DNA of 64,000 bases from Paradesertivirga sp036399495 (GCA_036399495.1 DASWMZ010000011.1:1-64000), one strand, 5' to 3'. Positions 1 to 8,691 are shown, counted from the first letter of the stretch. Translations and numbers: made by a program. The notes: generated from the letters alone by a model not told the origin.

Positions 1-1
1 A

Positions 2-124
2 ACTACAATTAGTGAAATCAAAGGGTTATTCCTTCGAAAGCTTCATGCAGTTACTGCTAAGGGATGGTTGCTTAAAATTACATTATTCATCTTCGCTTTT
101 ACGCTCAATAAAATTATTGTATAA
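2..124 (+). pseudogene. C-terminal end of a possible transposase (cut by window edge)
   Basis: An open frame enters from the left edge and stops at TAA 122-124. The roughly 40 visible residues include RKLHAVTAKGWLLK followed by a hydrophobic stretch ending LNKIIV. The basic-plus-hydrophobic C-terminus is reminiscent of IS4-like transposase ends in Bacteroidota, but I cannot name the family. Only the tail is visible, so it cannot be said whether the gene is intact outside the window. It could equally be the end of an unrelated membrane-associated protein. Confidence 0.3.
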
Positions 125-161
125 CTAGCAACTTGAGTTAAATAATGAATGATTGAATAAT

Positions 162-533
162 ATGCCCTCTGATAAAATCGAATTTATTGAAGCGTTTAAA
201 ACTAGAACTAAAAAGTTTGTAGTTGATAATGTTCGATTCTATCAGAGTTTTCCAAAAACAGAAGAAGCTAAAATCGTTGGTAGACAGTTACTTCGTTCTT
301 CATCGTCGGTTGGAGCTAATTATCGCGCTGCATGTCGAGGCAGATCAAAAGCTGAATTTTATTCTAAGATGTGCATTGTTGTTGAAGAAGCTGATGAATC
401 TGTATTTTGGATGGAGAGTTTAATAGAAGCTGGGATTGTATCCGAATTCCAGATATCAGTTTTATTTACTGAGGCAAAAGAAATATTAGCTCTCGTATCA
501 AGAGCTAGAAAATCGACTTCAGATAGTAAATAA
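162..533 (+). CDS. Four-helix bundle protein (23S rRNA IVS-type family)
   Basis: This is a small cytoplasmic alpha-helical protein of 123 residues. The family is named after proteins encoded in 23S rRNA intervening sequences, but in Bacteroidota it occurs as free-standing chromosomal genes of unknown function. Visible hallmarks are the helix RQLLRSSSSVGANYRAACRG, the following KAEFYSKMCIVVEEADES segment, and a C-terminal helix around EAKEILALVSRARKS. I take ATG 162 as the start; a TTG lies three codons upstream at 153, and an ATG at 145 is in a frame that closes at once. It stands alone, with about 100 AT-rich bases before the next gene. The family call is fairly safe, but no role can be assigned. 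Confidence 0.8.
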   Translation: MPSDKIEFIEAFKTRTKKFVVDNVRFYQSFPKTEEAKIVGRQLLRSSSSVGANYRAACRGRSKAEFYSKMCIVVEEADESVFWMESLIEAGIVSEFQISVLFTEAKEILALVSRARKSTSDSK

Positions 534-632
534 TCCATTTTTTCTCATCAATTCAATTATTCAACTTTCGCTATTCAATCATTCATTAATCATACATTCA
601 CCAATTCATTCATTCAACAATCCTCATCCCCC

Positions 633-1757
633 ATGCGTGTATACCTAGACAATGCAGCTACTACACCTTTAGACCCTGAAGTCTTAAAAGAAATGTATGC
701 TACCATGGAAAGCCATTTCGGAAATCCTTCATCTATACATGCTCATGGTCGAGAGGCCCGCACTGTTATTGAAAAGGCACGTAAACAAGTTGCATCTTCT
801 TTAAATACTTCTCCTTCCGAAATTTTCTTTACGTCCGGGGGGACCGAGGCGGATAACATGGCTATTCGTTGCGGAATAATAGATAATAATATTAAGCAAG
901 CTATCACTACCAGGATTGAACATCATGCCGTTTTGCACACGTTGGAAGCTATGCAGGCAAGTGGTTTGATTAAGCTTAGCTTTGCTGAAACGGATCAAAA
1001 GGGGAATTTAAATCACGATCATTTAGAAGAGCTACTACAAAACTCTGATCGTAGTTTTGTGTCGTTAATGCATGCCAATAATGAGATTGGAACTTTAACC
1101 AATATTGAAGCAGTTGGTGAACTATGCAAAAAAAACGATGCGATATTTCATTGCGATACTGTTCAAACAATTGGGCATTACCCTATTGATCTCCAAAAAT
1201 TAAAAGTGCATTTTGTGACTTGCGCTGCGCATAAATTTCATGGTCCCAAAGGGGTAGGTTTTTTATACATAAATAGTAATCTTAAAATCAACCCTTTAAT
1301 TTACGGTGGTTCCCAGGAGCGAAATATGCGTGGGGGAACAGAGAATTTATACGGAATCGTCGGTTTGTCTAAAGCCCTGGAAATTGCCTGCAGAGATATG
1401 GCGGACTATCAGAACTATATCCAGGGCTTAAAGTCTTACATGATAAACGAACTTGTTGGAGTCATTCCCGGGATAGAATTTAACGGAGAGATTGATCCGG
1501 ATAAAAGTTTGTATACCGTTTTAAATGTGTTATTTCCGGAAACCGATCTGGCCGATATGCTGCTTTTCAATCTGGATATTTCTGGTATCTCGGTTTCAGG
1601 CGGAAGCGCTTGTAGTTCCGGAACTAATATCGGTTCTCATGTGCTGGAAGGCATCGGTTCTGATCCAAATCGCCCTGCTGTTCGATTTTCTTTCAGTAAA
1701 CTCAATACTAAAGAAGAGATTGGTTACGTAATCGGCAAACTCAAAAGCCTGTTCTAG
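633..1757 (+). CDS. Cysteine desulfurase (NifS/IscS-like)
   Basis: This cytoplasmic fold-type I PLP enzyme of 374 residues removes sulfur from cysteine, giving alanine and an enzyme persulfide for Fe-S cluster or thio-cofactor synthesis. The start MRVYLDNAATTPLDP is the family N-terminus. The Schiff-base lysine is K201 in AAHKFHGPKG, substrate and PLP contacts are in HANNEIGT and GGSQERNMRGGTEN, and the catalytic Cys327 lies in SGGSACSSGT. Length is that of group I enzymes (about 380-400). No iscU, iscR or suf genes are adjacent, so I cannot tell whether it serves Fe-S assembly or tRNA thiolation. The start at ATG 633 fits the conserved N-terminus exactly. Confidence 0.93.
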   Translation: MRVYLDNAATTPLDPEVLKEMYATMESHFGNPSSIHAHGREARTVIEKARKQVASSLNTSPSEIFFTSGGTEADNMAIRCGIIDNNIKQAITTRIEHHAVLHTLEAMQASGLIKLSFAETDQKGNLNHDHLEELLQNSDRSFVSLMHANNEIGTLTNIEAVGELCKKNDAIFHCDTVQTIGHYPIDLQKLKVHFVTCAAHKFHGPKGVGFLYINSNLKINPLIYGGSQERNMRGGTENLYGIVGLSKALEIACRDMADYQNYIQGLKSYMINELVGVIPGIEFNGEIDPDKSLYTVLNVLFPETDLADMLLFNLDISGISVSGGSACSSGTNIGSHVLEGIGSDPNRPAVRFSFSKLNTKEEIGYVIGKLKSLF

Positions 1758-1856
1758 CGATTCCAGAGAGCTTCATATTTCTTTTATCTTTTACAAAACA
1801 AAGTAGGTAATCCCGGCTGTTCTATCTATGTATTAAATACCTATAAAAGAAAAAAT

Positions 1857-2414
1857 ATGGAACTGTTTCGCGAAGAATACTTAACTATTCAGGATGATTA
1901 TTTAAGGGTAGATCCTTCAAGAGAAGGAGAAGGAAATGATGCTGATGTAGATTACAGCAACGATGATTTGGGTGAGAATACGGAAGTTACTCCTCTGGGA
2001 GATGCCATCAAGCAAGATGAAATGAATGATTTTGTTGTCGACCCTGACGAGGAGGAGGAGTATGGCGATGATCAAAACCTTGATGTAGAAGAAGTTGAGG
2101 AGGAAGATGTTGTCGATATCACTTCTCAAATAGATCCGGCTGAAGATGATGATCTTCTGGATGACGAGGATGATGATTTGTTGGATGATGACGATGATTT
2201 AGATACAACCATTGCGCCAGACTTGGATGAAGATGATGATCTGCTAGCCGATGACGAAGAAGACGATCTATTGGATGATGAGGACGAAGATGATGATATT
2301 ACAGCCCGCACTTCAATCGATACAAATGCAGATTTTTCATCCCGCGATCATGGTCGTACTACTGGTACAATGTTAAACCACGACCCGGGCTTACCTGGTT
2401 CAGGATTTTTATAG
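1857..2414 (+). CDS. Highly acidic Asp/Glu-repeat protein, function unknown
   Basis: This 185-residue protein has a central block (about residues 65-150) made almost wholly of Asp, Glu and Leu, with repeated DDLL(D/A)D(D/E) units. The more ordinary C-terminus is rich in Thr, Arg and Gly and ends HDPGLPGSGFL. There is no signal peptide or membrane segment, so it is probably cytoplasmic. Low complexity prevents a family call, but the non-repetitive ends and clean codon use argue for a real gene. The next gene, 5 nt downstream, is strongly basic, so the two may bind each other. Acidic repeat proteins can bind cations, mimic nucleic acid or chaperone basic proteins; none of these is shown here. 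The minus-strand serine-rich frame across the same DNA is a shadow. Confidence 0.7.
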   Translation: MELFREEYLTIQDDYLRVDPSREGEGNDADVDYSNDDLGENTEVTPLGDAIKQDEMNDFVVDPDEEEEYGDDQNLDVEEVEEEDVVDITSQIDPAEDDDLLDDEDDDLLDDDDDLDTTIAPDLDEDDDLLADDEEDDLLDDEDEDDDITARTSIDTNADFSSRDHGRTTGTMLNHDPGLPGSGFL

Positions 2415-2419
2415 AGGTT

Positions 2420-2593
2420 ATGATAAACGAGAATGATAAACACAATCACACCGGCCAAACACCATCTGATGTGCCTTCTCCTAAATTGATCAGTCCTCCA
2501 AAGAAGAAAGGCTCAAAAAAGATTACATCTAAAGCGGGATTTAATAAAACTGCAAAAGATCCTGTTTTGGGAAGTAGAAATGCTGTAAGATAA
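2420..2593 (+). CDS. Small basic protein paired with the acidic protein
   Basis: This 57-residue open frame runs from ATG 2420 to TAA 2591-2593. The product is hydrophilic and Lys/Pro-rich (SPPKKKGSKKITSKAGFNK in the middle) and ends GSRNAVR. No domain is recognisable. It starts 5 nt after the stop of the acidic gene on the same strand and is followed 10 nt later by a strong terminator hairpin, so the two form one transcription unit. The opposite charges make a complex plausible, but this is inference only. Low-complexity small basic proteins of this kind are common and mostly unnamed in Sphingobacteriaceae. Confidence 0.6.
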   Translation: MINENDKHNHTGQTPSDVPSPKLISPPKKKGSKKITSKAGFNKTAKDPVLGSRNAVR

Positions 2594-2602
2594 TAAGACT
2601 AG

Positions 2603-2647
2603 AAGGGAGTTTTTGATGCTAGATAACTGGATCAAAAACCCCTTTTT
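2603..2647 (+). terminator. Rho-independent terminator after the acidic/basic pair
   Basis: The stem GTTTTTGAT (2609-2617) pairs with ATCAAAAAC (2631-2639) and is extended by AAGGG with CCCTT. The right arm is followed by a run of T. It closes the plus-strand unit, and its A/T-rich flanks may also serve the minus-strand gene that ends at 2724. Confidence 0.75.
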
Positions 2648-2723
2648 GCTTTTATATTCTTTTCAGTTTCAGCCAATCATGTGCTCTGTGAAAGGTAAAA
2701 TAGCAATTATGTGATTGAAAAAT

Positions 2724-3641
2724 TTACTTTGATTTCGGAAAATCAGCTTCATCTCTAACCACAATCATTTCTTTTGAAGGAAATGGGTTAGGCTTTTGAT
2801 ACGACACTTTTCCTTTGGCAAGCCATTCAGTCACACGTATCATGGTGGTTTGAAAACCAATACAGCGGTAACTTATAGGATATATTTCACCCTCCCATAA
2901 ATGCCCCATACTCGAACTGTACACCCTGCCTTTTCCGTAGCTCACTATCCATTCAACCGGAAAAGTCTTTCGCGTGGCAACGCTATCAAATGCATAGGAT
3001 AAAACAGTAACATTTTTTGCAGGCCCACGTGGGTAGTTATACACCTCCATTGATGGGGTTTTCCATTGTGTTGGGAAGCCTTTGTTTATCGGATGTCTGT
3101 TCAAAATTTGAATTACGGCATCAAATCTTTTTCCGTGACCAGTATTTTGCCCTTGTCCGGGCGGTATACGAATTATATTCTTATTCTCATCAATTTCCAG
3201 AGCTGTAGTATTTTCCTTTCCACGCCAGCCAAGCGCCATCATATTGTCGTATTCTACCCAACCACGAAATGCATTGTTAGCAGAATGCAGAAGATACAAG
3301 CCTCCACCACCTTTGACATATGCCTCTAGTTGTTGCTCGACGTTCCTTGGCCATCTTAAGTTCTTATGGGGATAATTATTGGTATTCTGAATAACTACCG
3401 CATATTTTTCAAATTCAGGATTCCATTTTCCTAAGGCAATACTATCATCAGGAATGGTTGAAACAGAAACCCGAAACAGCTTACTTTCTTCCAGGATAGC
3501 TTTAGTCAATTTGCTGGTTTGCTTCCAATCGTGATTACTGAAACCATCTACAATTAATATGTTAATTGGCTTCTTTTGTGCAGCGACCTGAAAGCAAAAA
3601 ACTAAAAGTGAAAAGGATAGAAAATAAGGAAGAATTTTCAT
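2724..3641 (-). CDS. Secreted ThuA-like domain protein
   Basis: This 305-residue protein has an N-terminal signal peptide (about residues 1-21, ending VAAQ) followed by one ThuA-like domain with a class I glutamine-amidotransferase-like fold. Family features seen are INILIVDGFSNHDWK at the start of the domain, YVKGGGGLYLLHSANNAF with the glycine-rich turn, and the late segment PVEWIVSYGKGRVYSSSMGHLWEG. ThuA proteins are linked to sugar use (trehalose, and in Bacteroidota various glycan clusters), but the reaction is not established. The gene is alone between two converging or facing units, so context gives no substrate. A periplasmic location is inferred from the signal peptide. Confidence 0.85.
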   Translation of the reverse strand: MKILPYFLSFSLLVFCFQVAAQKKPINILIVDGFSNHDWKQTSKLTKAILEESKLFRVSVSTIPDDSIALGKWNPEFEKYAVVIQNTNNYPHKNLRWPRNVEQQLEAYVKGGGGLYLLHSANNAFRGWVEYDNMMALGWRGKENTTALEIDENKNIIRIPPGQGQNTGHGKRFDAVIQILNRHPINKGFPTQWKTPSMEVYNYPRGPAKNVTVLSYAFDSVATRKTFPVEWIVSYGKGRVYSSSMGHLWEGEIYPISYRCIGFQTTMIRVTEWLAKGKVSYQKPNPFPSKEMIVVRDEADFPKSK

Positions 3642-3720
3642 TGGGAATAATTGTTCTTTAATCAGAATGCTTATAAAGGTTTCCTTTATGAGAATTATGT
3701 ACTTGTTGGCTTCGTAATGT

Positions 3721-5697
3721 TTAATACCTAAAAGTTAATTTCCCATACACACTTCGTTCTATCTGTCGGGGCGCTGGGGTCGATGGTATAAATTCTAAGT
3801 GCCGTTTATCCAAAAGATTTTGTCCAACCAAGTTTAATTCCAAAGCTTTATTCAGATGCCATCCAAGCCGTAGATCTAAGCCACAATAATCCGGGACATA
3901 TGGTTTTGGTAGTTTATCTATATATCGAATGGTTGTCCCTAATTCTAAACGTGCCGGAAATTTGATATTCGACTGGATAAGTATCTGATTCGAGGGATCA
4001 TTACTTTCGGCCGTTGCTTGGTTTAGATCTATGCTACCCGGCTTTAAAGCTAAATCCTTTTTTAAATATGTATACCCTGCCCGAAGGTTCCACCAATTAT
4101 TTACCTGGTAAGTGGTAGAAACTTCTGCTCCATAAGTAGTCCCTTTTACACCGTTCGCCAAGGTTACAGCGGGGAGTATGGCTGGCGGAGCCGGAGGTTC
4201 TGCACTTCGTATATTGTCATATACGTTATAAAAGGAAGACAATGAAAACGAAATATTTTCTGCGGGCTGGCTTCTCCATCCAAGTTCGTAAGCCAGAACA
4301 GTTTCCGATTTAAAGTTGCTGCCCCCCGTGAAAACCAAGCCAACACCTTCAATATTTAGGCGAATATCTTCGTCAAGCCTTGAAGGTGTCTTTACCGCCC
4401 GGGAAGCCGCCGTCCATAACGTTTGATGGCCGGCAAAATTAAAGGATAGCCTGGCGTTGGGTTGATACTCAAAGCCCGTATAACTATTATGCTCAATTTT
4501 GGAGCCCAGAGTAAGCTTTAGCCGGTCTCCCATCAACCTTGCTTCATCCTGTATAAAAAAACTGTATAAATATAATACCTTGTTTGCAGGCGAAAATTGT
4601 AAAGAAGGGGGGCTATTAAATTTATGATCCATCACCCTCAGGTTTGTCCCGAACGATAAGGTGTGCCATTTTCCTGCTTCTAACTTACTATGCCAGTCGA
4701 GGTCGTACGTCTTCAGATTTTCAACCCTCTCTAGACGTGAGTGCCGATCATTATTATCGTAATATGCCTGAAGCTGTGTATTAAATCTCTCAGACGCCTT
4801 GTGGTTCCATCGTACCAGAATATTATCTCCGCTTGCTTTATCGGAAGGGTTTTCCTCGTAAGGATTGGGGTTCCCTTTATATATACTTTGCTGTAGGCTT
4901 AAAGAACTCTTTTCCGACAAATCCCAATCGAGCTGAACACCTCCGTTGATTGTTGACCACTCGTCTTTTACTCTTACACCCGTTTTGGAGTCTATGGTAT
5001 TGCCCATTTTGAATCCGTTGCCAAACACCCGATAGGTCAGGTTTTCTTTAATTTGGCCACCATAACGTAAACTGCCAATCCCTTTCATGCTAGTGCCGAC
5101 AAGCGCTTCGGCAAACAAACCTTTAGTATCCCTGGAGCTTTTGGTAATAATATTAATTACACCGTTTACAGCATTGGCACCCCACAAGGTACCTCCGGGG
5201 CCGCTAATAACTTCTATACGGTCGATATCTTCTAATATAAGGTTTTGTATGTCCCAGAAAACACCGGAGTACAATGGGGTGTATACAGTTCGCCCGTCGA
5301 TCAAAACCAGGAGCTTATTGGAGAGGACGTTGTTAAATCCTCGCGCACTAATGGCCCATTCACTGGCGTTCACCTGGGCGACCTGTAAATTGTTAGCCAG
5401 TCTTAAAGCTTCAGGTAAGGTTTTGACACCAGAATTGTGGATGTCTTTTTGAGTGATTACCTGAATTGCTGATGCCGCTTCATGAAGTTTTTCTGCTCGT
5501 TTGGAAACCGAAGTGACTTCTAAATTCATTAACTCGTCGAGGCTTAATTTTTTTATTTCATCAGATGATAACTTGCCTTGCTGACCATAGGCAAGGCCGG
5601 GGAAGGCAATAAATGCTATCAAAAACAAGATTGCAATAACTATTGGATTTTTATAACAAGAGTAAACTTTGAGATTATAATATTGATCTACTTTCAT
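3721..5697 (-). CDS. TonB-dependent outer-membrane receptor (plug plus beta-barrel)
   Basis: This 658-residue outer-membrane receptor has a signal segment (about 19-39, ending AYGQ) and a short linker containing LSLDELMNLEVTSVSKRAEK. The plug domain (about 60-175) has the sequences AISARGFNNVLSNKLLVLIDGR and RIEVISGPGGTLWGANAVNGV. A 22-strand-type barrel follows, ending in an aromatic residue (KLTFRY). There is no carboxypeptidase-D-like N-terminal domain, unlike the receptor at 9291. The LxLxELMNLxVTSVSK linker is typical of receptors encoded next to YfiR-like proteins and sensor kinases. Here such a pair is divergently transcribed from 5865. The ligand is unknown. Around 167 nt separate the two starts and should hold both promoters. 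Confidence 0.88.
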   Translation of the reverse strand: MKVDQYYNLKVYSCYKNPIVIAILFLIAFIAFPGLAYGQQGKLSSDEIKKLSLDELMNLEVTSVSKRAEKLHEAASAIQVITQKDIHNSGVKTLPEALRLANNLQVAQVNASEWAISARGFNNVLSNKLLVLIDGRTVYTPLYSGVFWDIQNLILEDIDRIEVISGPGGTLWGANAVNGVINIITKSSRDTKGLFAEALVGTSMKGIGSLRYGGQIKENLTYRVFGNGFKMGNTIDSKTGVRVKDEWSTINGGVQLDWDLSEKSSLSLQQSIYKGNPNPYEENPSDKASGDNILVRWNHKASERFNTQLQAYYDNNDRHSRLERVENLKTYDLDWHSKLEAGKWHTLSFGTNLRVMDHKFNSPPSLQFSPANKVLYLYSFFIQDEARLMGDRLKLTLGSKIEHNSYTGFEYQPNARLSFNFAGHQTLWTAASRAVKTPSRLDEDIRLNIEGVGLVFTGGSNFKSETVLAYELGWRSQPAENISFSLSSFYNVYDNIRSAEPPAPPAILPAVTLANGVKGTTYGAEVSTTYQVNNWWNLRAGYTYLKKDLALKPGSIDLNQATAESNDPSNQILIQSNIKFPARLELGTTIRYIDKLPKPYVPDYCGLDLRLGWHLNKALELNLVGQNLLDKRHLEFIPSTPAPRQIERSVYGKLTFRY

Positions 5698-5864
5698 GCA
5701 ATTGTTAAAAGATCGAAGTAAATAATTCTAGCTCTATGGTTGTGCAAACAACAAAGATGCTAAATGGGAGTTTATTATCCTAATAGTATAATGGCTATAT
5801 TTATCTCCATATATTTAGTAATTTTGGGCCTTCTCAGGCAATATAATATCTATCTAGAGTAGTA
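5698..5864. promoter_or_regulatory. Divergent intergenic control region (TonB receptor / YfiR)
   Basis: This AT-rich region of 167 bases lies between two start codons pointing away from each other and must carry promoters for both. TA-rich stretches near 5785-5800 and 5840-5850 are candidates for Bacteroidota -7 elements, but I see no clear -33/-7 pair. I assign only the region. Confidence 0.4.
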
Positions 5865-6452
5865 GTGTTGATAAAAAAGAAGTGTGCAAAGCAGTCGAAT
5901 TATTTAAACTTCTTTTTTAGAATTTGTGCGGCAATATCTTTAATTCTATCTTTTACCACACTACATTCCATTTCACAGATAAAGCCCACAAACGAATATC
6001 AGCTTAAAGCTGCATTTATCTTTAATTTTACCCGTTTTGTTGACTGGCCTGCAAACTCAAGCAGTAGTTTAGATGATCCGTTCGTTATTGGTGTATTGGG
6101 CGATGACCGTTTTAGCACTTATATAAATGAGATTGTGAGGGGAGAAAAACTTGGTAGTAAAGCAATTACAGTAAAGCATTTCAAGAACGTTAAAGAACTT
6201 GCCCACTGCAACATTCTCTTTATTTCAGCGGTTGAAGCGTCAAAGATTAAAGACGAACTTAAAGGGATTAACCGTCGTGGCGTCTTAACGGTAAGTGATG
6301 CCGCAAACTTCGTAAAGTGGGGCGGGATCATCAGTTTTTTTAAAGAGGAGAATAAGTTGCGACTCCAAATTAATACTGATGAAGCTAAAGCATCTCAATT
6401 AACAATTAGTTCTAAGCTATTAAATGTATCTAAGATTTATAGTACAAACTAG
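5865..6452 (+). CDS. YfiR-family (DUF4154) periplasmic protein
   Basis: This 195-residue secreted protein has a basic N-terminus, a hydrophobic signal segment (about 18-42) and the family core NEYQLKAAFIFNFTRFVDWP near residue 47. It continues with FVIGVLGDD, the HCNILFISAVEA segment and a C-terminal strand GGIISFFKEENKLRLQIN. In Pseudomonas, YfiR is a periplasmic repressor that holds the diguanylate cyclase YfiN inactive. Here it precedes a histidine kinase by 3 nt. No ATG exists before the signal peptide, so the start must be GTG 5865 or TTG 5868. Inference: it gates the downstream kinase by binding its extracytoplasmic domain in response to the envelope or receptor state. Confidence 0.85.
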   Translation: MLIKKKCAKQSNYLNFFFRICAAISLILSFTTLHSISQIKPTNEYQLKAAFIFNFTRFVDWPANSSSSLDDPFVIGVLGDDRFSTYINEIVRGEKLGSKAITVKHFKNVKELAHCNILFISAVEASKIKDELKGINRRGVLTVSDAANFVKWGGIISFFKEENKLRLQINTDEAKASQLTISSKLLNVSKIYSTN

Positions 6453-6455
6453 GGT

Positions 6456-8228
6456 ATGATTTTTCGTGACGTACCCATACAGCATAAACTAATTCGGGTA
6501 ATACTAATGACTTGCTCTATTGCTTTGCTTTTGATGGCAAGCGCATATATAGTGTTTGAATATTTTAGTTATCGAAAAGCAGAAAGCAATAAGGTTTCTA
6601 CCCTTGCCCTGGTTATAGCATCTAATAGTTCAGCAGCTTTGGCCTTTCAAAGCGATGATGATGCAAATGAGATTTTAAATGCTCTTAAAGCCGATAAATA
6701 TATTACCGCAGCATGCCTCTTTGATGTTAACGGAAATATATTTGCAAAATATCCAAATAGCATAAAAAACAGTTTACTTCCATCAAAACCCGGTATAGGT
6801 GGATATTCAATTAAGGGATCGTTTATAGAGGGCTTTGAACCGGTACATCAGGAGAAACTTCACCTCGGAACCTTATATATAAAATCAAGTTTAGGGGGTC
6901 TTTATAATCAGATTAAATTTAATATTCTCATTGCAATGTTACTTATTGCCATCACGTTAGTGGTTGGTTTTTTTCTGACAAAAACCATTCAAAAAACAAT
7001 TTCAGATCCTATAATATCTCTTGAAAAAGCTGCCAGAAATATATCTGCCGGAGGAGATTATACAATAAGAGCAACCAAGTCTGGAAATGATGAATTAGGT
7101 TCACTCACAGATGCCTTTAATCATATGCTTAGCCAGATCGAAACGCAGAATCAACAGATCGTAAAAAACGAGGAGCATCTTCGCTTAGCCACTCAATCTG
7201 CAGAGTTGGGAACATTCGATATGGATCTGAATGCAGGCACCATGATGTGGGATAGACGTTGCAGGGAGTTGTTCGGCATTTACCACAATGAAAAAGTGAC
7301 ATATGAAAAGGAATTTATAAAGGGTCTTCATAACGATGACAGAGAAATAATCCTGGAAAAGATCGATCAGGCATTCGACAAACAGAAAAGTGGTGGATTA
7401 TACGATGTAGAGTACAGGACAATTGGCGAAACTGACAAACGCTTACGATGGGTTAAAGCAAAGGGGAAAGTCTTTTTCGATGATGAAGATAAGCCGGTCA
7501 GGTTTATCGGGTCAGTATTAGATATTACAAAGCAGAAACAAGATGAGATAAGGAAAAATGACTTTATAGCCATTATTAGTCATGAGCTTAAAACTCCCCT
7601 TACTACTATTAAATCCTATGTGCAAATTCTTTTAGCAAAAGCCAAAAAGCAATCTGATGATTTCGCTACCAATGCTTTAACAAGGGCCGAGGTGCAAGCC
7701 AATAAAATGTCATCGATGATTAAAGACTTTCTTGAACTGGCTAAGATCGAAGAAGGTAAACTTAGGCTTGAAAAGGATATTGTTATTGTGAGTGAACTAT
7801 TGGAAGAAGTAGTTTCGGAAGCTAAGCTATTTGGTTCTACACATCAAATTGATTTAAACTATTGCGAAGGATTTAAAATAAACGCAGACAGGGACAAGAT
7901 TATACAGGTACTTATAAATCTTATTAGTAACGCAATTAAATATTCTCAAATTGGAACCGCGGTTAAGGTAGGTTGTTCTTTAGAGGATAATGGACGGGTA
8001 AAAATATTTGTAAAGGATAATGGTGTTGGAATCAGTTTACTAAATCAAAAGAAGCTGTTTACACGTTTTTATAGAGTAGAAAACGAAAAAGTAAAAACGG
8101 TGTCTGGTTTTGGAATTGGTCTGTACATAGTGTCAGAGATATTAAAGTATCACGGAAGTCAGATAAAAGTTGATAGTACAGAAGGAGAGGGTTCAACGTT
8201 TTATTTTTTAATGGAAGCACTTCCCTGA
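6456..8228 (+). CDS. Membrane histidine kinase: extracytoplasmic sensor, HAMP, PAS, HisKA, HATPase
   Basis: This 590-residue inner-membrane sensor kinase opens with MIFRDVPIQHKLIRV, like the CHASE8-type sensors of YfiN proteins. It then has TM1 (about 14-36), a periplasmic domain (about 40-150), TM2 (about 153-175), HAMP (about 176-230), PAS (about 240-358), HisKA with phospho-acceptor His376 in IISHELKTPL, and HATPase with the N box NLISNAIKYS, DNGVGIS and GFGIGLYI. It has no receiver domain, and no dedicated response regulator lies next to it. The start is 3 nt after the YfiR stop, so the two are translationally linked. Known YfiR partners are diguanylate cyclases; replacing the output with a kinase while keeping the sensor is the notable feature. 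The call as kinase is secure and the YfiR coupling is inferred. Confidence 0.9.
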   Translation: MIFRDVPIQHKLIRVILMTCSIALLLMASAYIVFEYFSYRKAESNKVSTLALVIASNSSAALAFQSDDDANEILNALKADKYITAACLFDVNGNIFAKYPNSIKNSLLPSKPGIGGYSIKGSFIEGFEPVHQEKLHLGTLYIKSSLGGLYNQIKFNILIAMLLIAITLVVGFFLTKTIQKTISDPIISLEKAARNISAGGDYTIRATKSGNDELGSLTDAFNHMLSQIETQNQQIVKNEEHLRLATQSAELGTFDMDLNAGTMMWDRRCRELFGIYHNEKVTYEKEFIKGLHNDDREIILEKIDQAFDKQKSGGLYDVEYRTIGETDKRLRWVKAKGKVFFDDEDKPVRFIGSVLDITKQKQDEIRKNDFIAIISHELKTPLTTIKSYVQILLAKAKKQSDDFATNALTRAEVQANKMSSMIKDFLELAKIEEGKLRLEKDIVIVSELLEEVVSEAKLFGSTHQIDLNYCEGFKINADRDKIIQVLINLISNAIKYSQIGTAVKVGCSLEDNGRVKIFVKDNGVGISLLNQKKLFTRFYRVENEKVKTVSGFGIGLYIVSEILKYHGSQIKVDSTEGEGSTFYFLMEALP

Positions 8229-8331
8229 GATTATTTTTTCAATTCCCAGTCCTAAAGATTGATGCTTTTAATCCATCCAATTAAAGAGCTACTGCATAGT
8301 TCGTCGCTATAAACAGTTAATCTGTTTATAC

Positions 8332-8358
8332 AAAACCCCAATTTTTCAAAGGGGTTTT
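8332..8358. terminator. Hairpin between convergent units
   Basis: AAAACCCC (8332-8339) pairs perfectly with GGGGTTTT (8351-8358) around an 11-base loop. The arms end in A/T runs, so it can act from either side. It lies between the end of the kinase gene and the end of the small minus-strand gene. Confidence 0.5.
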
Positions 8359-8516
8359 ACTCCGAATTCTGTTAAATAGTAGATACTATTTCTTTTTCGG
8401 TGATGGCGGATCGATTTTCGATACGGAATTTTTTCGCTCTGGTAATCTGACGGTGCTTTTTTAGCTCCTGTGCCAGCTTCTTTTTTATGGTTCTTACTGC
8501 CTTTGTCTTTGCTCAT
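8346..8516 (-). pseudogene. Small Lys-rich MSKDKGSKN protein gene with a likely one-base frameshift
   Basis: ATG 8516 opens a 56-residue frame starting MSKDKGSKNHKKEAGTGAKK, then PSDYQSE, then a stretch unlike the start (KIPYRKSIRHHRKRNS). Adding one A to the run of six A after SDYQSE gives instead SDYQSEKNSVSKIDPPSPKKK and a stop at 8386-8388, a low-complexity Lys/Pro/Ser tail matching the character of the N-terminus. I therefore read this as a frameshifted gene for a small basic cytoplasmic protein of about 43 residues. The MSKDK start with KKA repeats is, as I recall, common in Sphingobacteriaceae and has no known function. A sequencing slip in the A run is an equally good explanation. Confidence 0.5.
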
Positions 8517-8691
8517 GATCTTTCGTTTTAGATGATTTTAAACCCAGCGATTATTAGTTTTCATCATAATTTGATGCGTTATAATATACCAGTATTACCA
8601 TACATTGTCTTCTTTTTTACTAATTGTTCTAAGTACATACCATAGAGAAACTAGTTCTACATAACTTTCGTCTTATAAAAGATGGGTTATA

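Noticed and set aside
2126..2311. Minus-strand Ser/Arg-only open frame
   Set aside because: It is the mirror of the GAT/GAC-rich acidic repeat on the plus strand; its composition is fully explained by that gene.
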